A stretch of DNA of 64,000 nucleotides from Pseudomonas sp. FP2335. GTDB lineage: Bacteria; Pseudomonadota; Gammaproteobacteria; Pseudomonadales; Pseudomonadaceae. Where the stretch lies: contig NZ_CP117437.1 in assembly GCF_030687535.1 (NCBI RefSeq), forward strand, positions 4,423,501 to 4,487,500. The letters run 5' to 3'. Made by a program: the position numbers and the translations under genes. The notes beneath the pieces are model-generated. The model was given only the letters and a program-made list of their open reading frames with translations. It did no database searches and was not told the origin of the DNA. Position 1 is the stretch's first letter; each line of letters begins with the position of its first letter. Below are positions 41,702-49,741 of the stretch, piece after piece.

Positions 41702-41830
41702 TTGCACTGTGCATCAGAGCGCGCGCCAACGAAGGCGCAGGCTTACGGACAAAGGCGTCGTTACCTTGCAAGGGCCTCTATCGCCACCCGAGGGAACGAC
41801 GCTTTTTTTTGAGAGAAAAGGCAGGTGTTG

Positions 41831-43057
41831 ATGAACGAACCGGTAGACTACAGCCCGACCCGCAATGCGCTGGCCTGGGTCAATGGCAGTGACGCCCCGG
41901 AAAGAAGCAGCCTGGACCTCGGCTTCATGGCCTTGAGCGATTGCGCCTCGCTGGTCGTCGCCGCCACCCAGGGCTTCGCCCAACCTTATGGCCTGACACT
42001 CAACCTCAAGCGCCAGGCGTCCTGGGCCAACCTGCGCGACAAACTGGTCAGCGGTGAACTGGACGCCGCCCACAGCTTGTACGGGCTGATCTACGCGGTG
42101 CACCTGGGCATCGGCGGTGTAGCGCCGACCGACATGGCGGTGCTGATGGGCCTGAACCAGAACGGCCAGAGCATCAACCTGTCCCACGGCCTGCAACAGC
42201 AAGGAGTGGTCACTCCTGAGGCGCTGGATCGCCACGTGCACCAAAGCCGCACAAAACTGACCTTTGCCCAGACGTTTCCCACAGGCACCCACGCCATGTG
42301 GCTGTATTACTGGCTGGCGAGCCAGGGCATTCATCCGCTACGGGATGTCGATAGCGTGGTGGTCCCACCGCCGCAAATGGTCGCGCATCTGCAAGCCGGG
42401 CGTATCGACGGTTTCTGTGTCGGCGAACCCTGGTCCGCCAGCGCGGTGAAGCAGAACCAGGGCTTTACGATGGCGACTACCCAGGCGATCTGGCCGGATC
42501 ATCCGGAAAAAGTCCTTGGCTGCACCCAGGCGTTCGTCGACCAATACCCCAACACCGCCCGCGTACTGGTGATGGCGATCCTTGAAGCCAGCCGCTTCAT
42601 TGAACAGAGCCAGGAAAACCGTCGCTCCACCGCGCAATTGCTCAGTGCCCGCGACTACCTCGACGCGCCGCTCGACTGCATCGAACCGCGCCTGCTCGGC
42701 ACCTACGACGACGGCCTCGGCAACCACTGGCAAGACCCCCATGCCCTGCGTTTTTTTGCCGAAGGCGCGGTGAACCTGCCGTATCTCTCCGACGGCATGT
42801 GGTTCATGACTCAATTCCGTCGCTGGGGCCTGTTGCGCGACGACCCGGACTATCTGGATGTTGCCCGCCAGGTCCAGCAACTAGCGCTCTATCGCGACGC
42901 CGCCAGCGCCGTTGGCCTCAGCACGACAGCCGCAGACATGCGCAGCAGCCAACTGATCGACGGCAAGATCTGGGACGGCCATGACCCCGCCGCCTACGCG
43001 CGCAGTTTCCGCCTGCACGCAATGACCGATCCCACAAGCCGCCAGGCCTTGCGCTGA
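41831..43057 (+). CDS. nasS: NasS, cytoplasmic nitrate/nitrite sensor
   Basis: 408 residues resembling the nitrate-binding NrtA/CmpA family but with no signal peptide, so it stays in the cytoplasm. Family features: LDLGFMALSDCASLVVAATQ, the CVGEPW motif and the C-terminal QFRRWGLL stretch. NasS holds NasT in an inactive complex and releases it when nitrate or nitrite binds. It is 13 bases upstream of nasT. The start at 41831 is chosen over a GTG two codons earlier. Confidence 0.94.
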   Translation: MNEPVDYSPTRNALAWVNGSDAPERSSLDLGFMALSDCASLVVAATQGFAQPYGLTLNLKRQASWANLRDKLVSGELDAAHSLYGLIYAVHLGIGGVAPTDMAVLMGLNQNGQSINLSHGLQQQGVVTPEALDRHVHQSRTKLTFAQTFPTGTHAMWLYYWLASQGIHPLRDVDSVVVPPPQMVAHLQAGRIDGFCVGEPWSASAVKQNQGFTMATTQAIWPDHPEKVLGCTQAFVDQYPNTARVLVMAILEASRFIEQSQENRRSTAQLLSARDYLDAPLDCIEPRLLGTYDDGLGNHWQDPHALRFFAEGAVNLPYLSDGMWFMTQFRRWGLLRDDPDYLDVARQVQQLALYRDAASAVGLSTTAADMRSSQLIDGKIWDGHDPAAYARSFRLHAMTDPTSRQALR

Positions 43058-43070
43058 CAGGAAGAACGAT

Positions 43071-43646
43071 ATGCTGCGAATCCTGTTGATCAACGACACC
43101 CCGCGTAAGGTCGGCCGACTCAAGGCCGCGCTGATCGAGGCCGGTTTCGAGGTGATCGATGAGTCAGGCCTGACCATCGACCTGCCCGCGCGCGTCGAAA
43201 CGGTGCGTCCGGACGTGATCCTGATCGATACCGAGTCACCCGGGCGCGATGTGATGGAACAAGTGGTGCTGGTCAGCCGCGACCAGCCCCGGCCCATTGT
43301 GATGTTTACCGACGAACATGACCCAGATGTGATGCGCCAGGCGATCAAATCCGGCGTCAGCGCCTACATCGTCGAAGGCATCCAGGCCCAACGCCTGCAA
43401 CCGATCCTCGACGTGGCCATGGCGCGCTTCGAGAGTGACCAGGCCCTGCGCGCCCAGCTGCAGGCCCGCGACCAGCAGTTGGCCGAGCGCAAGCGCATCG
43501 AACTGGCCAAGGGCATGCTGATGAAAATGAAGGCCTGCAATGAGGAAGAGGCCTACACCCTGATGCGCCGCCAGGCCATGAGTCGCCAGCAGAAACTGAT
43601 CCAGGTGGCGGAGCAGATTATCGCCATGAGCGAGTTGCTCGGCTGA
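43071..43646 (+). CDS. nasT: NasT, ANTAR-domain transcription antiterminator
   Basis: 191 residues. An N-terminal receiver-like domain (MLRILLINDT; Asp in VILIDTESPG at 53) is joined by a coiled coil (about 125-145) to an ANTAR RNA-binding domain (ELAKGMLMKMKACNEEEAYT and after). When freed from NasS it binds paired hairpins in nascent leader RNA and prevents termination. Two such leaders lie downstream at 43679 and 46846. Confidence 0.96.
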   Translation: MLRILLINDTPRKVGRLKAALIEAGFEVIDESGLTIDLPARVETVRPDVILIDTESPGRDVMEQVVLVSRDQPRPIVMFTDEHDPDVMRQAIKSGVSAYIVEGIQAQRLQPILDVAMARFESDQALRAQLQARDQQLAERKRIELAKGMLMKMKACNEEEAYTLMRRQAMSRQQKLIQVAEQIIAMSELLG

Positions 43647-43648
43647 TC

Positions 43649-43664
43649 TGGCGCAGCTCTTGCT
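43649..43664 (+). promoter_or_regulatory. Sigma-54 promoter of the nitrate transporter unit
   Basis: TGGCGCAGCTCTTGCT: -24 TGGCGC, -12 TTGCT and exact GG-N10-GC spacing. It begins right after the nasT stop codon. Initiation about 12 bases past the -12 box would start the RNA a few bases before the first leader hairpin at 43679, which supports both calls. Confidence 0.75.
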
Positions 43665-43678
43665 AAAGGATCTTCACA

Positions 43679-43760
43679 GGTAGCCAACGGCGGTTGCCCC
43701 TCCACGACAAAGACGTCGCACATCCGGTTTGCCCCTCGCGAACCCGGTGGCGGCGTTTTT
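43679..43760 (+). promoter_or_regulatory. NasT-responsive antiterminator leader of the nitrate transporter gene
   Basis: Hairpin P1 (43679-43698): GGTAGCC / GGTTGCC around hexaloop AACGGC. Hairpin P2 (43705-43718): CGAC / GTCG around AAAGAC. Both loops have A at position 1 and G at 4, the ANTAR recognition rule. A long terminator stem (CGTCGC...CATCCGGTT with AACCCGGTGGCGGCG, then TTTTT, 43714-43760) uses the right arm of P2, so P2 and the terminator cannot form together. NasT binding should therefore stabilise P1-P2 and allow read-through. Confidence 0.78.
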
Positions 43761-43857
43761 GCGTTTTGGCCCCAGTGCATGGGGCCGGTGGGGCGGCCTT
43801 AGCCGGCTGTTCCATCACCAGGCCTTCTTACAAGACTTCCAACCGTTGAGGTGCGTG

Positions 43858-45069
43858 ATGAAATCAAGCTTCTGGAAATCCGGGCACACCCCGACCCTGT
43901 TTGCCGCATTCCTGTATTTCGATTTGAGCTTCATGGTCTGGTATCTGTTGGGCCCGCTGGCGATTCAGATTGCCGCCGACCTGCACCTGACCACTCAACA
44001 ACGTGGCCTGATGGTCGCAACGCCGATCCTCGCCGGCGCGGTGCTGCGCTTTTTGATGGGCATGCTGGCCGACAAACTATCACCCAAGACCGCCGGGCTG
44101 ATCGGCCAGGTGATCGTGATCGCGGCGTTATTAGGCGCCTGGAAACTCGGTATCCACAGCTACGAGCAAGCCCTGTTGCTGGGTGTGTTCCTCGGCATGG
44201 CCGGCGCATCCTTTGCGGTCGCACTGCCATTGGCGTCCCAGTGGTATCCCGCCGAACATCAAGGCAAAGCCATGGGCATTGCGGGCGCAGGCAACTCCGG
44301 CACCGTGTTTGCGGCGTTGCTGGCGCCAGTGCTGGCAGCCGCGTTTGGCTGGAGCAATGTGTTCGGTTTTGCGCTGATCCCATTGACCCTGACCCTGATC
44401 GTGTTCGCCTGGCTTGCCCGCAATGCTCCCGAACGGCCGAAAGCCAAATCCATGGCCGACTACTTCAAGGCCCTGGGCGACCGTGACAGTTGGTGGTTCA
44501 TGTTTTTCTACAGCGTGACCTTCGGCGGCTTTATCGGCCTGGCCAGTGCCCTGCCCGGCTATTTCAACGACCAGTACGGCCTGAGCCCGGTGACCGCTGG
44601 CTACTACACCGCCGCCTGCGTGTTCGGCGGCAGCCTGATGCGCCCGCTGGGCGGCGCCCTGGCCGACCGTTTCGGCGGGATTCGTACCCTGCTCGGCATG
44701 TACGGCGTGGCGGCGGTGTGCATCGCGGCGGTGGGTTTCAACCTGCCGAGTTCCTACGCGGCACTGGCACTTTTCGTCTGCACTATGCTCGGTCTTGGTG
44801 CCGGTAATGGCGCGGTATTCCAGTTGGTGCCGCAACGTTTTCGCCGTGAAATCGGCGTGATGACCGGCCTGATCGGCATGGCCGGCGGCATCGGCGGCTT
44901 TGCCCTGGCGGCAGGAATGGGCGCGATCAAACAGAGCACCGGCAGCTATCAATTGGCCTTGTGGCTGTTCGCTAGCCTGGGCGTGCTGGCCTGGTTCGGC
45001 CTGCACGGCGTGAAACGTCGCTGGCGCACCACCTGGGGCTCGGCCGCCGTGACGGCCGCGCGCGTCTGA
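43858..45069 (+). CDS. Nitrate/nitrite transporter, MFS (NarK/NasA type)
   Basis: 403 residues, about 12 membrane helices. The nitrate-porter signature GIAGAGNSGTVFA and its C-half counterpart GLGAGNGAVFQLVPQRF are both present, as are FGWSNVF and the N-terminal LLGPLAIQIAADL helix. It imports nitrate for assimilation. The start at 43858 follows GAGGTG; the upstream in-frame extension would run through the leader terminator. Its last base overlaps the first base of the kinase gene (TGATG). Confidence 0.95.
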   Translation: MKSSFWKSGHTPTLFAAFLYFDLSFMVWYLLGPLAIQIAADLHLTTQQRGLMVATPILAGAVLRFLMGMLADKLSPKTAGLIGQVIVIAALLGAWKLGIHSYEQALLLGVFLGMAGASFAVALPLASQWYPAEHQGKAMGIAGAGNSGTVFAALLAPVLAAAFGWSNVFGFALIPLTLTLIVFAWLARNAPERPKAKSMADYFKALGDRDSWWFMFFYSVTFGGFIGLASALPGYFNDQYGLSPVTAGYYTAACVFGGSLMRPLGGALADRFGGIRTLLGMYGVAAVCIAAVGFNLPSSYAALALFVCTMLGLGAGNGAVFQLVPQRFRREIGVMTGLIGMAGGIGGFALAAGMGAIKQSTGSYQLALWLFASLGVLAWFGLHGVKRRWRTTWGSAAVTAARV

Positions 45070-46739
45070 TGAGCCTGCAACTGAGCATCGCCCACGCCAG
45101 CGCCATCGGCCCACGCCCGGAAAACCAGGACGCGCTGCGGGTGGTCACGCCCGTGGCCGAACTGGCCGCAAGCAAAGGTTACCTGTGCGCCCTGGCCGAC
45201 GGCGTCAGCCAATGCGCCGACGGCGGCCTGGCGGCGCGCTCGACCTTGCAGGCACTGGCCCTGGACTATTACGCCACGCCGCAAACCTGGGGCGTGGCCC
45301 AGGCGCTCGAACGCTTGCTGCTCGCGCAGAACCGCTGGCTGCAAGCCAATGGCGGCGGCCAGCCACTGCTGACCACCCTCAGCGCCCTGGTGTTTCGCGG
45401 CCAGCGTTTCACCCTGGCGCATGTCGGCGATTGCCGGGTGTATCGCTGGCTGGATGGCGAGTTGCAACGCATCAGCGACGACCATGTGTGGGAGCAACCG
45501 GGCATGCAGCATGTGCTCAAGCGCGCCCTCGGCCTGGATCAACACCTGGTGTTGGACTTTCTCGACGGCGAATTGCGCCAAGGCGAGTGCTTCCTGCTGC
45601 TCAGCGACGGCGTGTGGGCCACCCTTGCCGAGCACAGCATCAGCGCGATCCTGCGTGAGCAAACCGACCTCGAACTGGCGGTCAACACCCTGGTCAATGC
45701 CGCACACCTGGCCGGCAGCCAGGACAACGCCAGTGCCCTGCTGGTGCGTATCGACACGCTCGGCGCCGCGACCCTCGGCGACGCGCTGGTGCAGTTGCAG
45801 CAATGGCCGCTGCCGCCGCCACTGAAAACCGGGCAATCCTTCGAGGGCTGGCAGGTAGAAGGTGTGCTGGCACACAGTCGACAGTCATTGCTGTACCGGG
45901 TACGCGATGCCCAGCAGCAGCCATGGCTGCTGAAAACCCTGCCCCTCAACCGCGACGACGACAGCGACGCCGGGCAGGCCTTGCTGTCGGAGGAATGGTT
46001 CCTGCGCCGGGTAGCCGGGCGCGCGTTTCCTGAAGTCCACGCCGCCAGCGCGCGTCAGCATTTGTACTATGTGATGCGCGAATATCCGGGGAGAACCCTG
46101 GCACAACTGTTCCAGCAACAAGGCCCATTGCCCCTGGCGCAATGGCTGTCCATCGCCGAGCGGTTGGTACGCGCGGTGGGCATGCTGCATCGGCGGCAGA
46201 TCCTGCACCGCGACATAAAACCGGAGAACCTGTTACAGGGGGACGACGGCGAGTTGCGCGTGCTGGATTTCGGCCTGGCCTACTGCCCGGGGCTCTCCGA
46301 AGACCGCGCGCACCTGCTGCCCGGCACCCCGAGTTTTATCGCGCCCGAGGCTTTCAGTGGAGAACGTCCTACGGCCCAACAGGATTTGTACAGTGTCGGC
46401 GTGACGCTGTATTACCTGCTGACCGGGCACTATCCCTACGGAGAAATCGAAGCGTTCCAACGGCCGCGCTTCACCCAACCCATCAGCGCCAGCCGGTATC
46501 GCCCCGACCTGCCGGAGTGGCTGCCCCTGAGCCTGGGACGGGCGGTGGCCTCGCAACCCACACAACGTTATGAAACCGCTGAAGAGTGGCTGCGCGACCT
46601 GGAACAGGCCGACCGCCGCGAATTGAGCGTGCAGCCAAGGCCGCTGCTGGAGCGCGAACCGCTCAAGGTCTGGCAAACCCTGGCCGCCATGTCTTTGCTG
46701 CTCAATCTGGTGCTGCTGTACTGGCTGCTGCACCACTAG
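45069..46739 (+). CDS. Bifunctional PP2C phosphatase / Ser-Thr protein kinase, membrane-anchored
   Basis: 556 residues. A PP2C-type phosphatase fills residues about 1-235 (RPENQDALRV, CALADGVSQCADGG, LAHVGDCRVYRW, LLLSDGVWATL, GSQDNASALLV). A eukaryotic-like kinase follows at about 255-515: ATP Lys in WLLKTLPL, catalytic loop HRDIKPENLL, DFGLA and APEAFSG. One C-terminal membrane helix (about 535-553) holds it in the inner membrane with both enzymes in the cytoplasm. Kinase and opposing phosphatase in one chain, coupled to the transporter gene, suggest control of nitrate uptake or reduction by phosphorylation. Substrate unknown. Confidence 0.93.
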   Translation: MSLQLSIAHASAIGPRPENQDALRVVTPVAELAASKGYLCALADGVSQCADGGLAARSTLQALALDYYATPQTWGVAQALERLLLAQNRWLQANGGGQPLLTTLSALVFRGQRFTLAHVGDCRVYRWLDGELQRISDDHVWEQPGMQHVLKRALGLDQHLVLDFLDGELRQGECFLLLSDGVWATLAEHSISAILREQTDLELAVNTLVNAAHLAGSQDNASALLVRIDTLGAATLGDALVQLQQWPLPPPLKTGQSFEGWQVEGVLAHSRQSLLYRVRDAQQQPWLLKTLPLNRDDDSDAGQALLSEEWFLRRVAGRAFPEVHAASARQHLYYVMREYPGRTLAQLFQQQGPLPLAQWLSIAERLVRAVGMLHRRQILHRDIKPENLLQGDDGELRVLDFGLAYCPGLSEDRAHLLPGTPSFIAPEAFSGERPTAQQDLYSVGVTLYYLLTGHYPYGEIEAFQRPRFTQPISASRYRPDLPEWLPLSLGRAVASQPTQRYETAEEWLRDLEQADRRELSVQPRPLLEREPLKVWQTLAAMSLLLNLVLLYWLLHH

Positions 46740-46798
46740 AGGGCAAATAGCTCTGCGACATCGAGCCCAAGCCCAATAAATCCGGGCATCTGCCAACT

Positions 46799-46814
46799 TG
46801 GCACAACCGCTGCA
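46799..46814 (+). promoter_or_regulatory. Sigma-54 promoter of nirBD-nasC-cobA
   Basis: TGGCACAACCGCTGCA has a perfect TGGCAC -24 box, GG-N10-GC spacing and a -12 box with one mismatch (CTGCA for TTGCA). Initiation near 46825 would place the leader hairpins about 20 bases into the RNA. Confidence 0.7.
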
Positions 46815-46845
46815 TTAGCTCTTTCAACAACAGACATATAGCCGC

Positions 46846-46936
46846 CCCTTCAACGACGAAGGGTCGCGCTTCCCGAGAGAACGGGACCAGGACAAAGGCG
46901 TCCTCGCTAGGTAACTAGCGGGGACGCCTTTTTTTG
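46846..46936 (+). promoter_or_regulatory. NasT-responsive antiterminator leader of nirB
   Basis: P1 (46846-46863): CCCTTC-AACGAC-GAAGGG. P2 (46871-46886): TCCCG-AGAGAA-CGGGA. Both hexaloops have A1 and G4, the ANTAR target rule. They are followed by a very stable terminator (46894-46936): AAAGGCGTCC and CGCTAG stems around GTAA, ending in TTTTTTT. Without NasT the nir-nas transcript should stop here, 38 bases before nirB. Confidence 0.83.
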
Positions 46937-46973
46937 TTTGCGCGTGATTTGTCGAGCCATTGCGGAGAACGAC

Positions 46974-49427
46974 ATGAAAAAACTCAAATTAGTGATGATC
47001 GGCAACGGCATGGCCGGGGTTCGCACCCTTGAAGAATTGCTCAAGCTGAGCAGCGACCTGTACGACATCACCGTGTTCGGCGCCGAGCCGCACACCAACT
47101 ACAACCGCATCCTGCTGTCGCCGGTGCTGGCCGGTGAACAGACCTTTGAAGAGATCGTGCTCAACGACCTCAGCTGGTATCTGGACAACAACATCAAGTT
47201 GCTGCTGAACCGCAAAGTGGTGCAGATCGACCGCGTCAAACGCATCGTCATCGCCGAAGACGGCAGCGAAGCCGAATACGATCGCCTGCTGATCGCCACC
47301 GGCTCTACCCCGTTTATCCTGCCGATCCCCGGCAATACCTTGCAGGGCGTGATCGGCTACCGCGACATCGCCGACACCCAGGCCATGATCGACACCGCCA
47401 AGACTCATAAGCACGCGGTGGTCATCGGCGGCGGCCTGCTCGGCCTGGAAGCCGCCAACGGCCTGATGCTGCGCGGTATGCACGTGACCGTTGTGCATAT
47501 CGGCGAGTGGCTGCTGGAGCGACAACTGGACAAGACCAGTGGCCAACTGCTGCAAACCGAACTGGAAAGCCGAGGCCTGGTGTTTCGCCTGTGTGAACAG
47601 ACCCAGGCGCTGCATGATGCCGGCAATGGTCGCGTCGGCTCGGTGCAGTTCAAGAACGGCGACATAATCCCCGCGGATTTGGTGGTGATGGCCGCCGGCA
47701 TTCGCCCCAACACCGAACTCGCGGAAAAATCCGGTATCCCGTGCAACCGTGGGATTCTGGTCAACGACACCCTGCAAACCTACGACCCACGCATCTACGC
47801 GATCGGCGAATGCGCCAGCCATCGCGGGATCGCCTACGGCCTGGTGGCGCCCTTGTTCGAACAGGCCAAAGTCTGCGCCAACCATTTGGCCCAACTGGGT
47901 TTTGCCACCTACAAAGGCTCGGTGACTTCGACCAAGTTGAAAGTGACCGGTATCGACCTGTTTTCGGCCGGGGACTTCATGGGCGGCGAAGGCACCGAGA
48001 CCATCACCCTCTCCGACCCGATTGGCGGCGTGTACAAGAAGCTGGTGATCAAGGACGACATCCTGGTCGGCGCCTGCCTGTACGGCGACACCGCCGACGG
48101 TGGTTGGTATTTCCGCCAGATCCGTGAGAACCACGCCATCGGCGAGATCCGCGACCACCTGATGTTCGGCGAAAACGCCTTGGGTGACGTAGGCCATCAA
48201 GGCCAGGACAAGGCCATGAGCATGGCCGACAACGCCGAGGTCTGCGGCTGCAACGGCGTGTGCAAGGGCACTATCGTCAAGGCGATCCAGGAACAGGGCT
48301 TGTTCAGTGTCGATGAGGTAAAAAAACACACCAAGGCCGCCAGTTCTTGCGGTTCCTGCGTCGGCTTGGTCGAGCAGATCCTGATCAACACCGTGGGCGG
48401 TGCGGCCGATGTCAAACCGAAAAGCGAAAAAGCCATCTGCGGTTGCAGCGACCTCAACCACGGACAAATCCGCCAGGCCATCCGCGACCAGCACTTGCTG
48501 ACCATCGCCGGCACCATGAACTACCTCAACTGGCGCACGCCCAACGGCTGCGCCACCTGCCGCCCGGCGCTGAACTACTACCTGATTTCCACCTGGCCCG
48601 GCGAGGCCAAGGACGATCCGCAATCGCGCCTGATCAACGAACGCGCCCACGCCAACATTCAGAAAGACGGCACCTACTCCGTAGTCCCCCGGATGTGGGG
48701 CGGTGTGACCAATCCTGGGGAACTGCGCCGCATCGCCGATGTGGCCGACAAATACAACGTGCCAATGGTCAAGGTCACCGGCGGTCAGCGCATCGACCTG
48801 CTCGGTATCAAGAAGCAGGACCTGCCGGGGGTGTGGAAAGACCTCGACATGCCATCCGGCCATGCCTACGGCAAGTCCATCCGCACTGTAAAAACCTGCG
48901 TGGGCAGCGAGTTCTGCCGCTTCGGCACGCAAAACTCCACGCAACTGGGCATCGAGCTTGAGCACGACCTGTTCAATATGTGGTCGCCGCATAAGGTCAA
49001 GCTGGCGGTGTCCGGCTGCCCACGCAATTGCTCGGAAGCCGGCATCAAGGACGTGGGAATCATCGGCGTCGATTCCGGCTGGGAGATGTACATCGGCGGC
49101 AACGGTGGGATCAAGACCGAGGTGGCGGAGTTCTTCGTCAAGCTGAAAACCGCTGAAGAAGTGCGTGAGTACAACGGCGCCTTCCTACAGCTGTACCGCG
49201 AAGAAGCCTTCTACCTTGAGCGCACCGTGCACTACCTGCAACGGGTCGGCATGGAGCACATCAAGAAAGCCGTACTCGAAGACCCCGCCCGCCGCCAAGC
49301 CCTCAACGAGCGCCTGCAGTTCTCGCTGTCGTTCGAACAAGATCCGTGGAAAGAGCGCCTGGAACAGCCGCTGCTGAAAAAAGAATTTGATGTGATCCCC
49401 GTCCAACAACTGGAGATGCCGGCATGA
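46974..49427 (+). CDS. nirB: Assimilatory nitrite reductase, large subunit
   Basis: Reduces nitrite to ammonium with NAD(P)H. 817 residues. Order: FAD/NAD domain (MKKLKLVMIGNGMAGVRTLE onward), two BFD-type [2Fe-2S] motifs (CGCNGVCKG with CGSCVGLV, and CGCSDLNHG with CATCRPAL), a ferredoxin-like half domain, and the siroheme/[4Fe-4S] site CVGSEFCRFG plus SGCPRNCSEAG. GGAGA precedes the ATG at 46974; the slightly longer frame would begin inside the terminator T-run. It overlaps nirD by 4 bases. Confidence 0.97.
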   Translation: MKKLKLVMIGNGMAGVRTLEELLKLSSDLYDITVFGAEPHTNYNRILLSPVLAGEQTFEEIVLNDLSWYLDNNIKLLLNRKVVQIDRVKRIVIAEDGSEAEYDRLLIATGSTPFILPIPGNTLQGVIGYRDIADTQAMIDTAKTHKHAVVIGGGLLGLEAANGLMLRGMHVTVVHIGEWLLERQLDKTSGQLLQTELESRGLVFRLCEQTQALHDAGNGRVGSVQFKNGDIIPADLVVMAAGIRPNTELAEKSGIPCNRGILVNDTLQTYDPRIYAIGECASHRGIAYGLVAPLFEQAKVCANHLAQLGFATYKGSVTSTKLKVTGIDLFSAGDFMGGEGTETITLSDPIGGVYKKLVIKDDILVGACLYGDTADGGWYFRQIRENHAIGEIRDHLMFGENALGDVGHQGQDKAMSMADNAEVCGCNGVCKGTIVKAIQEQGLFSVDEVKKHTKAASSCGSCVGLVEQILINTVGGAADVKPKSEKAICGCSDLNHGQIRQAIRDQHLLTIAGTMNYLNWRTPNGCATCRPALNYYLISTWPGEAKDDPQSRLINERAHANIQKDGTYSVVPRMWGGVTNPGELRRIADVADKYNVPMVKVTGGQRIDLLGIKKQDLPGVWKDLDMPSGHAYGKSIRTVKTCVGSEFCRFGTQNSTQLGIELEHDLFNMWSPHKVKLAVSGCPRNCSEAGIKDVGIIGVDSGWEMYIGGNGGIKTEVAEFFVKLKTAEEVREYNGAFLQLYREEAFYLERTVHYLQRVGMEHIKKAVLEDPARRQALNERLQFSLSFEQDPWKERLEQPLLKKEFDVIPVQQLEMPA

Positions 49428-49741
49428 ACTGGCTGAATATCTGCGCCCTCGACGAGATCAACGTGCTGGGCTCGCGCATCATCCAAGGCCCCAAAGGCGA
49501 TATCGCGATTTTTCGTACCAGTGATGACGAAGTCTTCGCCCTTGACGACCGCTGCCCACACAAGGGCGGCCCGTTGTCCCAAGGCTTGATCTACGGCAAG
49601 CGCGTGGCCTGCCCGCTGCACAACTGGCAGATCGACCTGGCGTCCGGCGAAGCCCAGGCACCAGACGTCGGTTGCGCCCACCATCACCCGGCCCGTGTGG
49701 AAAACGGCCGGGTGCTGCTGGCCCTGCGGGACGCCGTGTGA
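49424..49741 (+). CDS. nirD: Nitrite reductase small subunit (Rieske-like)
   Basis: 105 residues. C44 and H46 in CPHKGG plus C63 and H66 in CPLHNW form a complete Rieske [2Fe-2S] site. Some NirD proteins lack these ligands, so this one is the iron-sulfur type. It is coupled to nirB by ATGA overlap and to the nitrate reductase gene by a shared base (TGATG). Confidence 0.95.
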   Translation: MNWLNICALDEINVLGSRIIQGPKGDIAIFRTSDDEVFALDDRCPHKGGPLSQGLIYGKRVACPLHNWQIDLASGEAQAPDVGCAHHHPARVENGRVLLALRDAV

